Part shown: piece by piece, positions 1 to 8,195 of the stretch
Numbering within the stretch: the stretch's first letter is position 1
How the letters are laid out: every line of letters starts with the position of its first letter
Assembly: GCF_039710355.1 (NCBI RefSeq)
Contig: NZ_JBDKWZ010000017.1
Location: 62,001 to 126,000, forward strand
Reading direction: 5' to 3'
Source of the DNA: Rapidithrix thailandica
Lineage (GTDB): Bacteria; Bacteroidota; Bacteroidia; Cytophagales; Flammeovirgaceae
DNA length: 64,000 bases
Translations under genes and position numbers: made by a program
The notes under the pieces: model-generated
Database searches by the model: none
The model's input: the letters and a program-made list of their open reading frames with translations, nothing else
Told to the model about the DNA's origin: nothing

Positions 1-158
1 TACACCATGCCTTTGTGCACAGGGTGAGAGGGGTCGTGCCCGTGGGCAAGCTTTAGTACCCGCTTTTTATGATGTTGACAGCCGCTTGCAGCGATCATGA
101 GTGATAGTAGGCAAATGGCAGTAAAACTTCTTTTCCACATATTTTTTTTCGTTTTCAT
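1..158 (-). CDS. TRAP transporter solute-binding lipoprotein (DctP family), 5' part only
   Basis: The left window edge cuts this gene; only the first 52 codons are present. Translating the minus strand from the ATG at 156-158 gives a basic start, a hydrophobic stretch and a lipobox ending at Cys27 (AASGC), so this should be a lipoprotein. After the lipobox the sequence VLKLAHGHDPSHPVHKGM matches the first beta strand and ligand-binding loop typical of DctP-type periplasmic receptors of TRAP transporters (LKLAHGLxxSHPVHKA). These receptors feed organic acids to a DctQM permease, which would lie beyond the edge. An internal ATG six codons downstream is a second possible start. Family call is from the short N-terminal motif only. 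Confidence 0.6.
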   Translation of the reverse strand, partial: MKTKKNMWKRSFTAICLLSLMIAASGCQHHKKRVLKLAHGHDPSHPVHKGMV

Positions 159-547
159 TACTTTACTTTTTTCTCTTAGAGAAAAGATCACCCTTGTGGA
201 TGGGAGAAGAACTCTCTTGATATCTCAGAAATAAATATAGAGGAATTATCTTGAATTATACCATTATATTGAAATTTTAACAGGTAATTTTTTATTATAA
301 AAATAATGTATTTAATATTTGTAATGTTGAATTTATTTAAAGGCTTGGTCTCCTTGTCTGCAGCTTTTAATTAACCGGAAGGGAATTTTATTTAGTTGAT
401 ATTACTTCATAAAAATACATAAAGTGAGAAAATAAAAGAGAGAGTTTTTGGGTATCCCTTTGTGGGTTTACAATTAGTCGGTCTATGTTTGTAGGAGCAT
501 TTTTAATGCATTCAGAAAACATATTTAGTGATTCAACAAAAACAGTT
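159..547. other. AT-rich divergent intergenic region
   Basis: This stretch separates the minus-strand TRAP receptor from the plus-strand META-like lipoprotein, so it must hold both promoters. A small hairpin (TTTCTC/GAGAAA) lies near 168-186 close to the TRAP receptor start. No convincing gene or recognisable regulatory site was seen. Confidence 0.4.
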
Positions 548-1054
548 ATGAACAAACAATTAGTAAAACAGACTTGGGCACTCCTATTATTCATAGCATT
601 TGCTAGTGTTCAGTGTAGTCAAAATCAAAAGGAAGAATCCAAACAAATTGTGGAAACAAATTTGAAAACATTAGTAGGTGACTGGAAACTCGAGGGCATC
701 TACCGGAGTCAAACCCAACAACTTGAAGGGCCTCCTTCAGGATTGGAAGTGAACCTGAAAATAGATTCCGTCTCATTAGATAACCAGGCCAATGGAACGA
801 TTAAATTCAATGGCAAGGGGCCTATTAATCATTTTTTCGGAAAATGGAATGTGGAAAACGGACAGATTCAAAAGGGAGAGAAACCCGTAGGAGCAACTGA
901 AATGGCGGGGCCTCCTGAAGCGATGAATTATGAAGGGGACTTGTTTAATTTGTTTATCAATTTTGATGAAATCAAAATAGAAGGAGAAAAAACGACTTTG
1001 AAAAATCAAACCTCCGGAGACTATTTGCTTTTTCAAAAGGCGGAGGGAAAATAA
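548..1054 (+). CDS. META-domain-like lipoprotein
   Basis: The protein has 168 residues. I chose the ATG at 548 over an in-frame one at 485 because it starts directly before a lipoprotein signal peptide (MNKQLVKQTWALLLFIAFAS, then VQC). The mature part begins with VGDWKLEGI, then a GTIKFNGKGPINHFFGKW strand-turn-strand and MAGPPEAMNYEGDLFNLF. This pattern resembles the META/HslJ beta fold (short G.f.G..G.N.f.G.y motif, then a T.MA....M..E..F block), though the usual CN of that motif is replaced. Function of such lipoproteins is mostly unknown; HslJ is linked to novobiocin and heat tolerance in Escherichia coli. The gene stands alone and ends at a strong terminator shared with asnS. Confidence 0.5.
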   Translation: MNKQLVKQTWALLLFIAFASVQCSQNQKEESKQIVETNLKTLVGDWKLEGIYRSQTQQLEGPPSGLEVNLKIDSVSLDNQANGTIKFNGKGPINHFFGKWNVENGQIQKGEKPVGATEMAGPPEAMNYEGDLFNLFINFDEIKIEGEKTTLKNQTSGDYLLFQKAEGK

Positions 1055-1074
1055 AAAATCAAATGCTTGCTCAA

Positions 1075-1112
1075 TAAAAGAGGGTGGCCTTGATCAAGGC
1101 CACCCTCTTTTA
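1075..1112. terminator. Bidirectional intrinsic terminator between the META lipoprotein and asnS
   Basis: The 38 bases form a perfect palindrome with A-runs on the left and T-runs on the right, centred on GATC (AAGAGGGTGGCCTT pairs with AAGGCCACCCTCTT). It lies between two convergent genes, so it can end transcription in both directions. Confidence 0.9.
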
Positions 1113-1114
1113 AG

Positions 1115-2554
1115 TTAAAAGTTAGCGCTTTGTGGCGTTCTTGGGAAGGGGATGACGTCCCGAATATTACTCATGCCTGTTACGAAGAGTATCATACGCT
1201 CGAAACCTAAGCCAAAGCCACTATGTGGAGCCGAACCGAACTTGCGTAAGTCCAGGTACCACCATAGCTCTTCTTGAGGTACATCCATTTCTTCCATTCG
1301 TTGGATCAACTTGTCATAGTTATCTTCCCGCTGAGAGCCTCCGATAATTTCGCCTATACCTGGGAATAAGACATCCATCGCCCTAACGGTTTTGTTATCA
1401 TCGTTCAGCTTCATATAGAATGCCTTGATGTCTTTAGGGTAATCTACAACAATGACGGGCTTTTTGAAGTGTTTTTCTACCAAAAAACGCTCGTGTTCCG
1501 ATTGTAAATCGATGCCCCACTCTACCGGATATTTAAATTTCTTTTTCTTATGCGGCTTGGAATTCAATAAGATCTCAATGGCTTCGGTGTAAGTCACGCG
1601 TTCGAATTTGTTTTCCACCACAAAATTCAACCGTTCGAGCAAACTCATCTCATTGCGCTCATTTTGAGGTTTCTGCTTGTCTTCATCAGCCGCTCTTTTG
1701 TCCAGAAATTCCAAATCGTCTTTGCAATTTTCTAGTGCGTAGCGTACCAAGTATTGAATGAATTCCTCGGCCAAGTCCATGTTTTCCCCCTGTTCGTAGA
1801 AAGCCATTTCCGGTTCTACCATCCAAAACTCCGCTAAGTGCCTGGAGGTGTTGGAATTTTCAGCCCGGAACGTAGGGCCGAAAGTATAAATTTCTCCTAA
1901 GGACAAAGCACCGGCTTCCCCTTCTAGCTGTCCGGACACGGTGAGGTTCGTTTCTTTTCCAAAGAAGTCTTCTTTAAAATCAACTTGCCCTTCTTCGTTT
2001 TTAGGCGGGTTGTCAGCACTCAAAGTCGTTACTCTGAACATTTCTCCGGCTCCTTCTGCATCCGACCCCGTAATGATAGGTGTATGCAAGTAATAGAAGC
2101 CCTTACTGTTAAAAAAATTATGAATGGCAAAGGCCAGTGCATGACGCACTCTGAGTACGGCTCCGATGGTATTGGTTCGGGGACGTAAATGAGCATTGTC
2201 CCTTAAAAATTCAAATGAATGCTTTTTAGGTTGTAGAGGGTATTTCTCAGGGTCAGCGATTCCATAGACTGTTAAATTCGTAACAAGCATTTCCACGGAT
2301 TGTCCTTTTCCTTGCGATTCCGCAACATTACCCCTTGCCGAAATACACGCTCCGGTAGTCACATGTTTGACTTCCTCTTCCGAAAATTGAGTCAGGTCGA
2401 CAACCAACTGTAAATTCCGTATGGTTGAACCGTCATTTAAGGCAATAAAAGCAACATTTTTACTACCTCTTTTGGTTTTTACCCAACCCTTTACGGTGGC
2501 ATCCTGGCGGGCTACGCCTTCGTCCAATAACTCTTTAATTTTAATCCGTGTCAC
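1115..2554 (-). CDS. asnS: Asparaginyl-tRNA synthetase
   Basis: This 479-residue class IIb aminoacyl-tRNA synthetase charges tRNA-Asn with asparagine in the cytosol. The N-terminal OB-fold anticodon-binding domain covers about residues 15-110 (VKGWVKTKRGSKNVAFIALN). Motif 2 is seen at about 229-240 (FRAENSNTSRHL) and motif 3 near 448-458 (GFGLGFERM). Length fits bacterial AsnS. The likely start is GTG at 2552-2554 (GTG ACA CGG); no in-frame ATG precedes the OB fold. An upstream hairpin ends the preceding gene, so asnS probably has its own promoter in the short gap before 2590. A direct AsnS route for Asn-tRNA is expected here; no gatCAB-type gene is in the window. Confidence 0.97.
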   Translation of the reverse strand: MTRIKIKELLDEGVARQDATVKGWVKTKRGSKNVAFIALNDGSTIRNLQLVVDLTQFSEEEVKHVTTGACISARGNVAESQGKGQSVEMLVTNLTVYGIADPEKYPLQPKKHSFEFLRDNAHLRPRTNTIGAVLRVRHALAFAIHNFFNSKGFYYLHTPIITGSDAEGAGEMFRVTTLSADNPPKNEEGQVDFKEDFFGKETNLTVSGQLEGEAGALSLGEIYTFGPTFRAENSNTSRHLAEFWMVEPEMAFYEQGENMDLAEEFIQYLVRYALENCKDDLEFLDKRAADEDKQKPQNERNEMSLLERLNFVVENKFERVTYTEAIEILLNSKPHKKKKFKYPVEWGIDLQSEHERFLVEKHFKKPVIVVDYPKDIKAFYMKLNDDNKTVRAMDVLFPGIGEIIGGSQREDNYDKLIQRMEEMDVPQEELWWYLDLRKFGSAPHSGFGLGFERMILFVTGMSNIRDVIPFPRTPQSANF

Positions 2555-2589
2555 TTTATGTATTTTTTAAATGATTTTGCAACGATGAA

Positions 2590-2630
2590 AATAAAAAGAA
2601 TCCCTCGAAATCCGAGCTGATTTCGAGGGA
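2590..2630 (-). terminator. Intrinsic terminator after the DUF3298 gene
   Basis: On the minus strand a stem of TCCCTCGAAATC pairs with GATTTCGAGGGA (2601-2612 with 2619-2630) around a six-base loop, followed by a T-rich run (TTCTTTTTATTTT). It lies between the DUF3298 gene and asnS. Confidence 0.85.
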
Positions 2631-2702
2631 AATATCTTTACAAAAAAAACAGATTTTAGACTTTATTCAAAATTCTCGACCAAGAAGCAGGGGGTAAAGG
2701 GC

Positions 2703-3407
2703 TTAACGTTGGATGATTAATTCGCTGGCAATGCCATCCTGTTTGACCAGGTCCCTGATTTTATCCCAGGCGATGCGAATCTCTTTTTCACAAGTTTCCG
2801 GCTGGGAAGTGTTTTCATCCAGGGTCACAATAAAGTTCTCGTCTTCCAGACAAAAATTGCTCAACAGATGATCCTTTTTAAATTTACATTCTTTTTCCTT
2901 GTCTTGGATGAGGTATATCAGGCGTTGTTTGAAATCCGCATCGGGTTTGAAAATATCTTCGATTTTGATCAGTTTTCCTGTGCGCAGGTCAAAGTTGAAC
3001 GTGAGAAATAATTCTTTCGGTTTGTCCAGGCCACTGTAATAAGAGCTTTTTATAAATTTAAGACTTAAAACATTGCCCCGTTTGTAATAGGTTTCATAAT
3101 TCAGGTTGAGCCAACTATATCCCGCATCGCTTTTTCTGTATTGTTGGCTGGTATTTTTCTCGGTAAAGTCAGTAATGGCCATACTCATGACCTTCTGTAT
3201 GCCTAAGTTTACTTGATGATTGATAGAGGATTGCGGGAAGTGTATGATGGGGTAAGTAATGTTAAGTTCGTAAAGTTCTTTGACATTTTCTTTATTAAAG
3301 CCCTTTTTTTCAATTCGTATTTCACTGCCTGAAAAGTATTGGGCTACAGCTGAAAGGCTGGTAAACATAAATACAAAAAGAAGACAGAAAGTAGTAGATT
3401 GTCTCAT
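2703..3407 (-). CDS. Secreted DUF4163/DUF3298 (RsiV/PdaC-like) protein
   Basis: The 234-residue protein starts with a clear signal peptide (MRQSTTFCLLFVFMFTSLSAVAQ, cleavage after VAQ). The segment YPIIHFPQSSINHQVNLGIQ at about 52-71 matches DUF4163, and the following Y-rich block, SYYSGLDKPKELFLTFNFD then RTGKLIKIEDIF, matches DUF3298. This two-part module occurs in the extracytoplasmic half of RsiV anti-sigma factors (lysozyme sensing) and in the deacetylase PdaC, but here no transmembrane anti-sigma part or deacetylase is attached, so it is a free periplasmic or surface protein of unknown role. It is a single gene with its own terminator. Confidence 0.7.
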   Translation of the reverse strand: MRQSTTFCLLFVFMFTSLSAVAQYFSGSEIRIEKKGFNKENVKELYELNITYPIIHFPQSSINHQVNLGIQKVMSMAITDFTEKNTSQQYRKSDAGYSWLNLNYETYYKRGNVLSLKFIKSSYYSGLDKPKELFLTFNFDLRTGKLIKIEDIFKPDADFKQRLIYLIQDKEKECKFKKDHLLSNFCLEDENFIVTLDENTSQPETCEKEIRIAWDKIRDLVKQDGIASELIIQR

Positions 3408-3632
3408 GAAACTTTACAATAGTCGTAATTTGAGTGGCTTGTGATATTTAGTAAGTCAACGAGCCGAAGATACAAAACTTTTGAAATATCCCTTTAGAAT
3501 TTACTCAATGCCATAAATTATGTTCCTTCCGGAGGAGGGGGGTGTACCTGAAAAAAATAGCCAAATGGCAAAGGCTTGTTCAAAAAATAATCCCTGTTAA
3601 GGAGTTGAAATATAGCGTGTTTTCTGTAAATG

Positions 3633-4088
3633 TTATTCGATAAATTGATGAACGAATTCTCTCCCTAAATAGAAATAAAAACCTGTGTGTACCGTAGCCC
3701 AAAACAGAGAACTAAAGAGCATATAGGTAAAGATTTTTTTGTTTTTTTCTCCGAATGACACTACTATGATGGCTCCGCCCGGAGGTGAAAATAACACAGG
3801 GGTAAGAAAAGTGATCCCTAACAAACCGTACTTACGCCAGATAGAAACTATTTTCCGGTTTTTCTTTGTAAAGCGCTTTTTATTTTTTGCGAACTTCTCA
3901 ATAAGCTTTTTACGCAAACCAGCGCCAATATAGGTGATGAGTATTACAGTACTCATGATGCCGGCTGCTGTAAGTAGGATGGTTTCCAAAATAGAAAGTT
4001 CAAATACCAATCCCATGATCGGGCCAAAAGCTGCCTTAAGCATGCTGGAAGAATATACGATCAGGTATTTATAGAGTAGTTCTTGCAT
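3633..4088 (-). CDS. Small multispanning membrane protein, small multidrug export-like
   Basis: The 151-residue protein has about four hydrophobic segments: residues 8-30, 33-58 (ILETILLTAAGIMSTVILIT), 85-110 and 120-143. A charged basic stretch (KKLIEKFAKNKKRFTKKNRK) sits between the halves, and a glycine/proline-rich reentrant-looking motif (FLTPVLFSPPGGAIIVVSFG) follows. This resembles the putative small multidrug export family (Sm_multidrug_ex) or a minimal DedA/SNARE-associated fold. I use the ATG at 4086-4088; a TTG two codons upstream is also open. A TACCTTTG promoter-like site lies about 95 bases upstream. Transport function is unproven. Confidence 0.5.
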   Translation of the reverse strand: MQELLYKYLIVYSSSMLKAAFGPIMGLVFELSILETILLTAAGIMSTVILITYIGAGLRKKLIEKFAKNKKRFTKKNRKIVSIWRKYGLLGITFLTPVLFSPPGGAIIVVSFGEKNKKIFTYMLFSSLFWATVHTGFYFYLGREFVHQFIE

Positions 4089-4181
4089 GAGCAATGATAT
4101 CAGACGAAAAGAAATAGCGCTTGTATTATTAAAGTTGTAAGGAGTGCTCTGCCTTACAGAGGGCCAAACAACCCAATTCTA

Positions 4182-4189
4182 CAAAGGTA
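4182..4189 (-). promoter_or_regulatory. Bacteroidota -7 promoter element (TACCTTTG)
   Basis: The minus strand reads TACCTTTG, an exact match to the Bacteroidota TAnnTTTG element. It lies between the end of the antiporter gene and the small membrane protein and would give a leader of roughly 85 bases. No clear TTTG -33 element was seen. Confidence 0.4.
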
Positions 4190-4197
4190 TTAATCTT

Positions 4198-5166
4198 TTA
4201 GATACTGAATATGGAATAGGTATAATAAAAATAGATGGCTAGCAACAAGCCTCCTTGAATACGCCCTATTTTCCGGTTGAAAACCATCATAGGGAGTATA
4301 AAGAGTGTGATGCCTAGCATCCACATCATGTCATAATCTATAATGGAGTTGCTCACGTGGATGTCTTTAATAATACTGGTAATTCCTAATATCGAGAGTA
4401 CATTGAAGATGTTGGAACCCATTAAGTTGCCAATGGCCAAATCGGTACTTTTCTTGATAGCGGCTACTATAGAGGTAACCAACTCTGGTAAGCTTGTACC
4501 CAATGCCAATACAATAAGTCCTATAATGCGCTCCTCGATACCGATTTCCAAGAAAATATCTTTTGCGGCATTGACAAACCAATCCGACCCGAAATACAAA
4601 CCCACACAACCGATGGTCAGATAGACAATATCCATCCCCCAATGTAAGGGGGAGTTTTTTTCCGGGCTTTTGTCTTCCATTTCAGCGCCAATGTTTTCAA
4701 TTTCTTTTGCGTTGGTTTCTTTTCGCGATTTGTGAATTAAGAAGCCAATGTATGCCAGCAAGATGATGACAAAGAAAATGCCTTCGTTTCTTTGCAAATA
4801 CCCTTCGATTACCAAAATATAGAGCAAAAAAGAGCTGCCCATTGCCATGGGCCAGTCGAACTTAATACTGTCCGAGTTGACTTGAATAGGAGAGAAAACA
4901 GCGGTGATTCCCAGTACCAATGCCAAGTTGCAGATGTTGGAACCAATAACATTGCCCATGGTCATATCCGGGCTGCCAGCCAATGCAGATTGGATACTGA
5001 TGAATAATTCCGGAGAAGAAGTTCCAAAAGCGACAATGGTAAGTCCTACTACCAAAGGCGTAATTTGGAATCGTAGTGCAATACGGGAAGCTCCTCTCAC
5101 AAGAAATTCTCCTCCGGCAATTAATACTACTAATCCTATGATTAATAAAATGATTTCTTGAAACAT
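4198..5166 (-). CDS. Calcium/sodium antiporter, CaCA family (YrbG-like)
   Basis: This 322-residue inner-membrane protein has ten predicted helices in two inverted repeats, each with an alpha-repeat motif. Residues 46-58 read AFGTSSPELFISI followed by GNVIGSNICNLALVLG; the second copy near 221-233 reads ALGTSLPELVTSI followed by GNLMGSNIFNVLSILG. The conserved Glu and Asn residues of these motifs coordinate the cations in this family. A hydrophilic loop rich in Lys/Glu (about 143-170) separates the repeats. It is expected to exchange Ca2+ (or another cation) for Na+ or H+. The gene stands between the small membrane protein and upp, all on the minus strand but with gaps over 100 bases, so it may be transcribed separately. 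Confidence 0.9.
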   Translation of the reverse strand: MFQEIILLIIGLVVLIAGGEFLVRGASRIALRFQITPLVVGLTIVAFGTSSPELFISIQSALAGSPDMTMGNVIGSNICNLALVLGITAVFSPIQVNSDSIKFDWPMAMGSSFLLYILVIEGYLQRNEGIFFVIILLAYIGFLIHKSRKETNAKEIENIGAEMEDKSPEKNSPLHWGMDIVYLTIGCVGLYFGSDWFVNAAKDIFLEIGIEERIIGLIVLALGTSLPELVTSIVAAIKKSTDLAIGNLMGSNIFNVLSILGITSIIKDIHVSNSIIDYDMMWMLGITLFILPMMVFNRKIGRIQGGLLLAIYFYYTYSIFSI

Positions 5167-5293
5167 ACTAGAATTGGCAAAATTGTGATTTTATGATTTA
5201 AATCCCCTTAGAAAAAGCCATGTTGATAATAGTAAGCTGAGCACATACTCAACTTTTACATATATGTACTACTAAATGAACCGGATAGTTTTG

Positions 5294-5938
5294 CTAAATT
5301 TTTTCCCCGAAGGCTAGGTCGCCTGCGTCACCTAAGCCCGGTACGATGTAAGCATGTTGGTTTAATTGGGGATCCACAGCTCCAACGTATAGCGAGAAGT
5401 TACTCAAGTGTTTTTCTAAAAAGTCGATACCAGGTTGGCTGGCTATGGCACTAAGAATGAGTAATTCTTTTGGAGAGTTGCCTTTGCAAATGGCTTGGTA
5501 GGCCGAAAGCAGGGATTTTCCCGTAGCAATCATTGGGTCTGCAATGATTAATATTTTGTCTTTGATGGATGGACCTGCCGTATAATGTGTGCTTACCGTC
5601 AGATGTTCCGCATCTCCGTCTTCATTGCGGAATGCACCAACAAATGCGCTGTCAGCTTTATCGAAATAATTCAGAACACCCTGGTACAAGGGAACCCCCG
5701 CTCTTAAAATGGTCGCAATGACAATTTTAGTATCGATAATTGCGCTAGGGCTTTTTCCTAAGGGTGTTTGGATTTCCGTGGGTTGGTAAGAGAGGTTTTT
5801 TGAGGCTTCATAAGCTAATATACCTCCCAACTTTTCCATGTTTTTACGAAAGCGTTGACTGTCCTTTTGTACTTGGACATCTCTTAGCTCTGCGATGATA
5901 TGATTTGCAATTGAATTAAACGTGCTGAGGTTAACCAT
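5294..5938 (-). CDS. upp: Uracil phosphoribosyltransferase
   Basis: The 214-residue enzyme makes UMP from uracil and PRPP in pyrimidine salvage. The PRPP-binding loop is at about residues 130-142 (IIADPMIATGKSL; most homologues have ATGGS, so the second Gly is a Lys here). The C-terminal uracil-binding segment YIVPGLGDAGDLAFG is present. Upstream residues TILRAGVPLYQGVL also match the family. Length is normal. The ATG at 5936-5938 is preceded by an AT-rich stretch with TATATTTA, one base off the TAnnTTTG element. No purine or pyrimidine operon partner lies beside it. Confidence 0.93.
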   Translation of the reverse strand: MVNLSTFNSIANHIIAELRDVQVQKDSQRFRKNMEKLGGILAYEASKNLSYQPTEIQTPLGKSPSAIIDTKIVIATILRAGVPLYQGVLNYFDKADSAFVGAFRNEDGDAEHLTVSTHYTAGPSIKDKILIIADPMIATGKSLLSAYQAICKGNSPKELLILSAIASQPGIDFLEKHLSNFSLYVGAVDPQLNQHAYIVPGLGDAGDLAFGEKI

Positions 5939-6033
5939 ATTCAGGTTTATTTTTTCGGAATTGTAAATATAGGAGATGAAAGCTAGAATTGAGTGGGATA
6001 CGAAGGCATTTTGAATGTATTCCGGTCAATTTA

Positions 6034-6996
6034 CTAGAAATCATGGGAGCGTGTGGGGAATTTGCCTTTTTGAATGGGCTTTATTTTAGGGGAATCGGGC
6101 GTGTTTTGATCGAGCTTATCCAAATCCGGTTGTCCGGCATCTACCCAGCAAGTATACCAAAAATCGCCTACTAAACGAATGGCCTTTTGCATTCGCCTTT
6201 CTACTTGTCCGTTGAGGCATTGATGGTATAGTTGGCAAAATTGCCTGCTATACACTTTGGTTGAAATGCCATTTTTATCCTCAAAACTATACTTATTGTG
6301 CTCTCCTATGGATTTGGTACTGGTTTGTTCAAAGCTAAATACACTGTCTAATGCTTGGTGGGCTTCGGTGACAGCTTCCCAAATCGCATCACCGGGATGA
6401 TCCAGGTACCGGGCCTTTCCGATGAAAAAGTTGAATTTCTGTGAGTACAATTCCGGTAGCCGGGATTCCCAAAGGGCATGGATCCCTTCCTGACCGCTGA
6501 GTTGTCCGTTATAATTTTCAGTGGTATGTAAGGGTACGTTTGCATCCGCAATATAATGTCCGATTTCTGCCGACAGCTTTAGGATTTTCTCGGTGTTCCG
6601 CTCTTGAAAAGCTTTCGTCAAGCGGTATTTCATGGTCAATACATGCCATGGCACAATTCCATATTTGTACAAAGTGTCCTCCGAATACAAAGCTGCCGCG
6701 TCTTTCCAGGATCTCGGCATGGAGTAAATGGCATCGACTCCATAATGGTCGATATCGATGTAATGCCTGGGGGCTTCTTGCTTGATTACATACCTTCTGG
6801 CATCAGGGTTTACGGCATTCTCAGTGATATACTGAATATGGTTTTTATAAAAAGGCAGCATAGAAGAGGGCAATGTAAATACTGCCATCCGGTTGATGGT
6901 TTTATGTGCGTAAAAACCCCACTTAGCTTCATAGAAGCCATCAAGGTTGCCATTTAAACAAGATAAAAACACAAATAAAATTATAGCACTATTCAT
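6034..6996 (-). CDS. Zinc-dependent phospholipase C / S1-P1 nuclease-like secreted protein
   Basis: The 320-residue protein has a short signal sequence (MNSAIILFVFLSCLNG) and then a helical fold with trinuclear zinc ligands typical of the phospholipase C/S1-P1 nuclease superfamily: WGFYAHKTINRMAVFTLP near the mature N-terminus, NPDARRYVIKQEAPRHYIDID, and IGHYIADANVPLHTTENYNG (about 142-162) followed by GIHALWESRLPE. The spaced His, Asp and Trp residues match the family pattern. Bacteroidota proteins of this type are usually annotated as zinc-dependent phospholipase C family. Whether the substrate is a phospholipid or a nucleic acid cannot be told. It is a single gene with an AT-rich 530-base region upstream. 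Confidence 0.75.
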   Translation of the reverse strand: MNSAIILFVFLSCLNGNLDGFYEAKWGFYAHKTINRMAVFTLPSSMLPFYKNHIQYITENAVNPDARRYVIKQEAPRHYIDIDHYGVDAIYSMPRSWKDAAALYSEDTLYKYGIVPWHVLTMKYRLTKAFQERNTEKILKLSAEIGHYIADANVPLHTTENYNGQLSGQEGIHALWESRLPELYSQKFNFFIGKARYLDHPGDAIWEAVTEAHQALDSVFSFEQTSTKSIGEHNKYSFEDKNGISTKVYSRQFCQLYHQCLNGQVERRMQKAIRLVGDFWYTCWVDAGQPDLDKLDQNTPDSPKIKPIQKGKFPTRSHDF

Positions 6997-7525
6997 GGTT
7001 TAAATAGTAAGTATTTTGTTTATAATATAAAATATTTTTGTTAAACAATTTAAGGGGTGCTATAAGTATCTACGCTTCTTTTCTACTATATTTTAGTGAA
7101 TTTAGGACTTATTCTTACATTTTGTTCTGCTGTTATAAATGGATAGGTGTAATGTTTTTAGGCGTATAAAGCCTTATTATCTGGGTTTTTGTGCTTTTTA
7201 TTGAAATTTTGATGTGCTTTTTGTGTGTGTGATGTGCATTTTTTTAGCTCTCTTCTTAAATTTATAATATGAGATTCCTGGTATTTTTCTATCGATGATG
7301 CAATAAGTGAATTTATTGTGTTTTTTAATTAACTTTTTGATTATCAATTAATTAACTTGTTAATTGTATCTAGTTTTATTTACTTATCATTTCGATTACC
7401 TTACACATGTTGAGCTATTTTGTTTAATATATTATTATATTTATTAAACAAAATTTTTGGAAATGAATAAGGCTTTCAGTAGATTAGACTTATCAATTTT
7501 AACATAAAACTAAAATCAAACGACC
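6997..7525. other. AT-rich divergent intergenic region with inverted repeats
   Basis: The region separates the phospholipase-like gene from the ECF sigma gene and should hold both promoters. It is extremely AT-rich and includes tracts of TTAATTAA type near 7326-7370. The clearest structure is the 13-base inverted repeat listed separately. No coding frame or RNA gene was seen. Confidence 0.4.
7417..7454. repeat. 13-bp perfect inverted repeat upstream of the ECF sigma gene
   Basis: ATTTTGTTTAATA at 7417-7429 is the exact reverse complement of TATTAAACAAAAT at 7442-7454, with a 12-base AT-only spacer. It lies about 70 bases before the sigma factor start, a suitable place for an operator or a cruciform-forming promoter element. 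Confidence 0.6.
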
Positions 7526-8035
7526 ATGAAAGCCTTAGAACTTAGCAGCTCAATCGACCAACTTACCATAGCTTTAAAACCCTTTGCCTTAAAACTGACC
7601 AAGGATGTAGACGAAGCAAATGACTTACTACAGGAAACTTTATTGAAAGCATACTCCAACCGGGATAAATTTGTGGAGGGGACTAATTTGAAAGCCTGGT
7701 TATATACCATTATGCGAAATACCTTTATTACCAACTATCAACGGTTGGCGAGGAAAAATACCTTTATCGATACCACCGATAGTTTGCATTACATTAACTC
7801 TTCCGAGCATTTAACCCAAAACCTGGCCTTCTCAAAATTCTCATTGGCGGATATCAATCGGGCAATTGACAATTTGGACGAAGCCTACAAACAGCCATTT
7901 GTCATGTATTTCAGAGGGTTTAAATACCATGAAATTGCAGACCGGTTACATATACCGATTGGTACTGTGAAAAATAGAATCCATATAGCCCGCAAAACAT
8001 TGAAAAAGAAATTGAAAGTATATGCTTCTAATTAA
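7526..8035 (+). CDS. ECF-type RNA polymerase sigma factor
   Basis: The 169-residue protein is a sigma-70 family factor with only regions 2 and 4. Region 2 covers about residues 12-80, with VDEANDLLQETLLKAYSNRD (2.1-2.2) and NLKAWLYTIMRNTFITNYQR (2.3-2.4). Region 4 is at 110-165 with the helix-turn-helix YHEIADRLHIPIGTVKNRIH that reads the -35 element. No anti-sigma factor gene lies beside it, so its control is not visible; the palindrome upstream may take part. Length and motifs fit small Bacteroidota ECF factors. It is probably monocistronic. Confidence 0.92.
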   Translation: MKALELSSSIDQLTIALKPFALKLTKDVDEANDLLQETLLKAYSNRDKFVEGTNLKAWLYTIMRNTFITNYQRLARKNTFIDTTDSLHYINSSEHLTQNLAFSKFSLADINRAIDNLDEAYKQPFVMYFRGFKYHEIADRLHIPIGTVKNRIHIARKTLKKKLKVYASN

Positions 8036-8085
8036 GAAAAAGAGAAAGAGGTAGAAGCCGTCTTCCATAGGATCTTAAAAAAAAT

Positions 8086-8118
8086 GCCCTGGATAATACT
8101 CATGCAGGGCTTAAAACT
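8086..8118. terminator. Weak hairpin after the ECF sigma gene
   Basis: GCCCTG (8086-8091) pairs with CAGGGC (8105-8110) and is flanked by an A-run on the left and a broken T-run on the right. It could end transcription from either side but the stem is short. Confidence 0.35.
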
Positions 8119-8152
8119 TTACATAGAAGCAAGCCGGAACATCGGATTTTAA

Positions 8153-8160
8153 TACCTTTG
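8153..8160 (+). promoter_or_regulatory. Bacteroidota -7 promoter element (TACCTTTG) before waaA
   Basis: An exact match to TAnnTTTG lies 36 bases before the chosen ATG of waaA, which would give a leader of about 30 bases. No clear TTTG -33 partner is visible. Confidence 0.45.
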
Positions 8161-8195
8161 CCCAGTTGTATCATCTAGTTGAATCAAAGATCTAC

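Noticed and set aside
7326..7370. TTAATTAA-rich tract as a possible origin or attachment site
   Set aside because: Only simple AT repeats; no DnaA boxes, integrase gene or direct repeats were seen.
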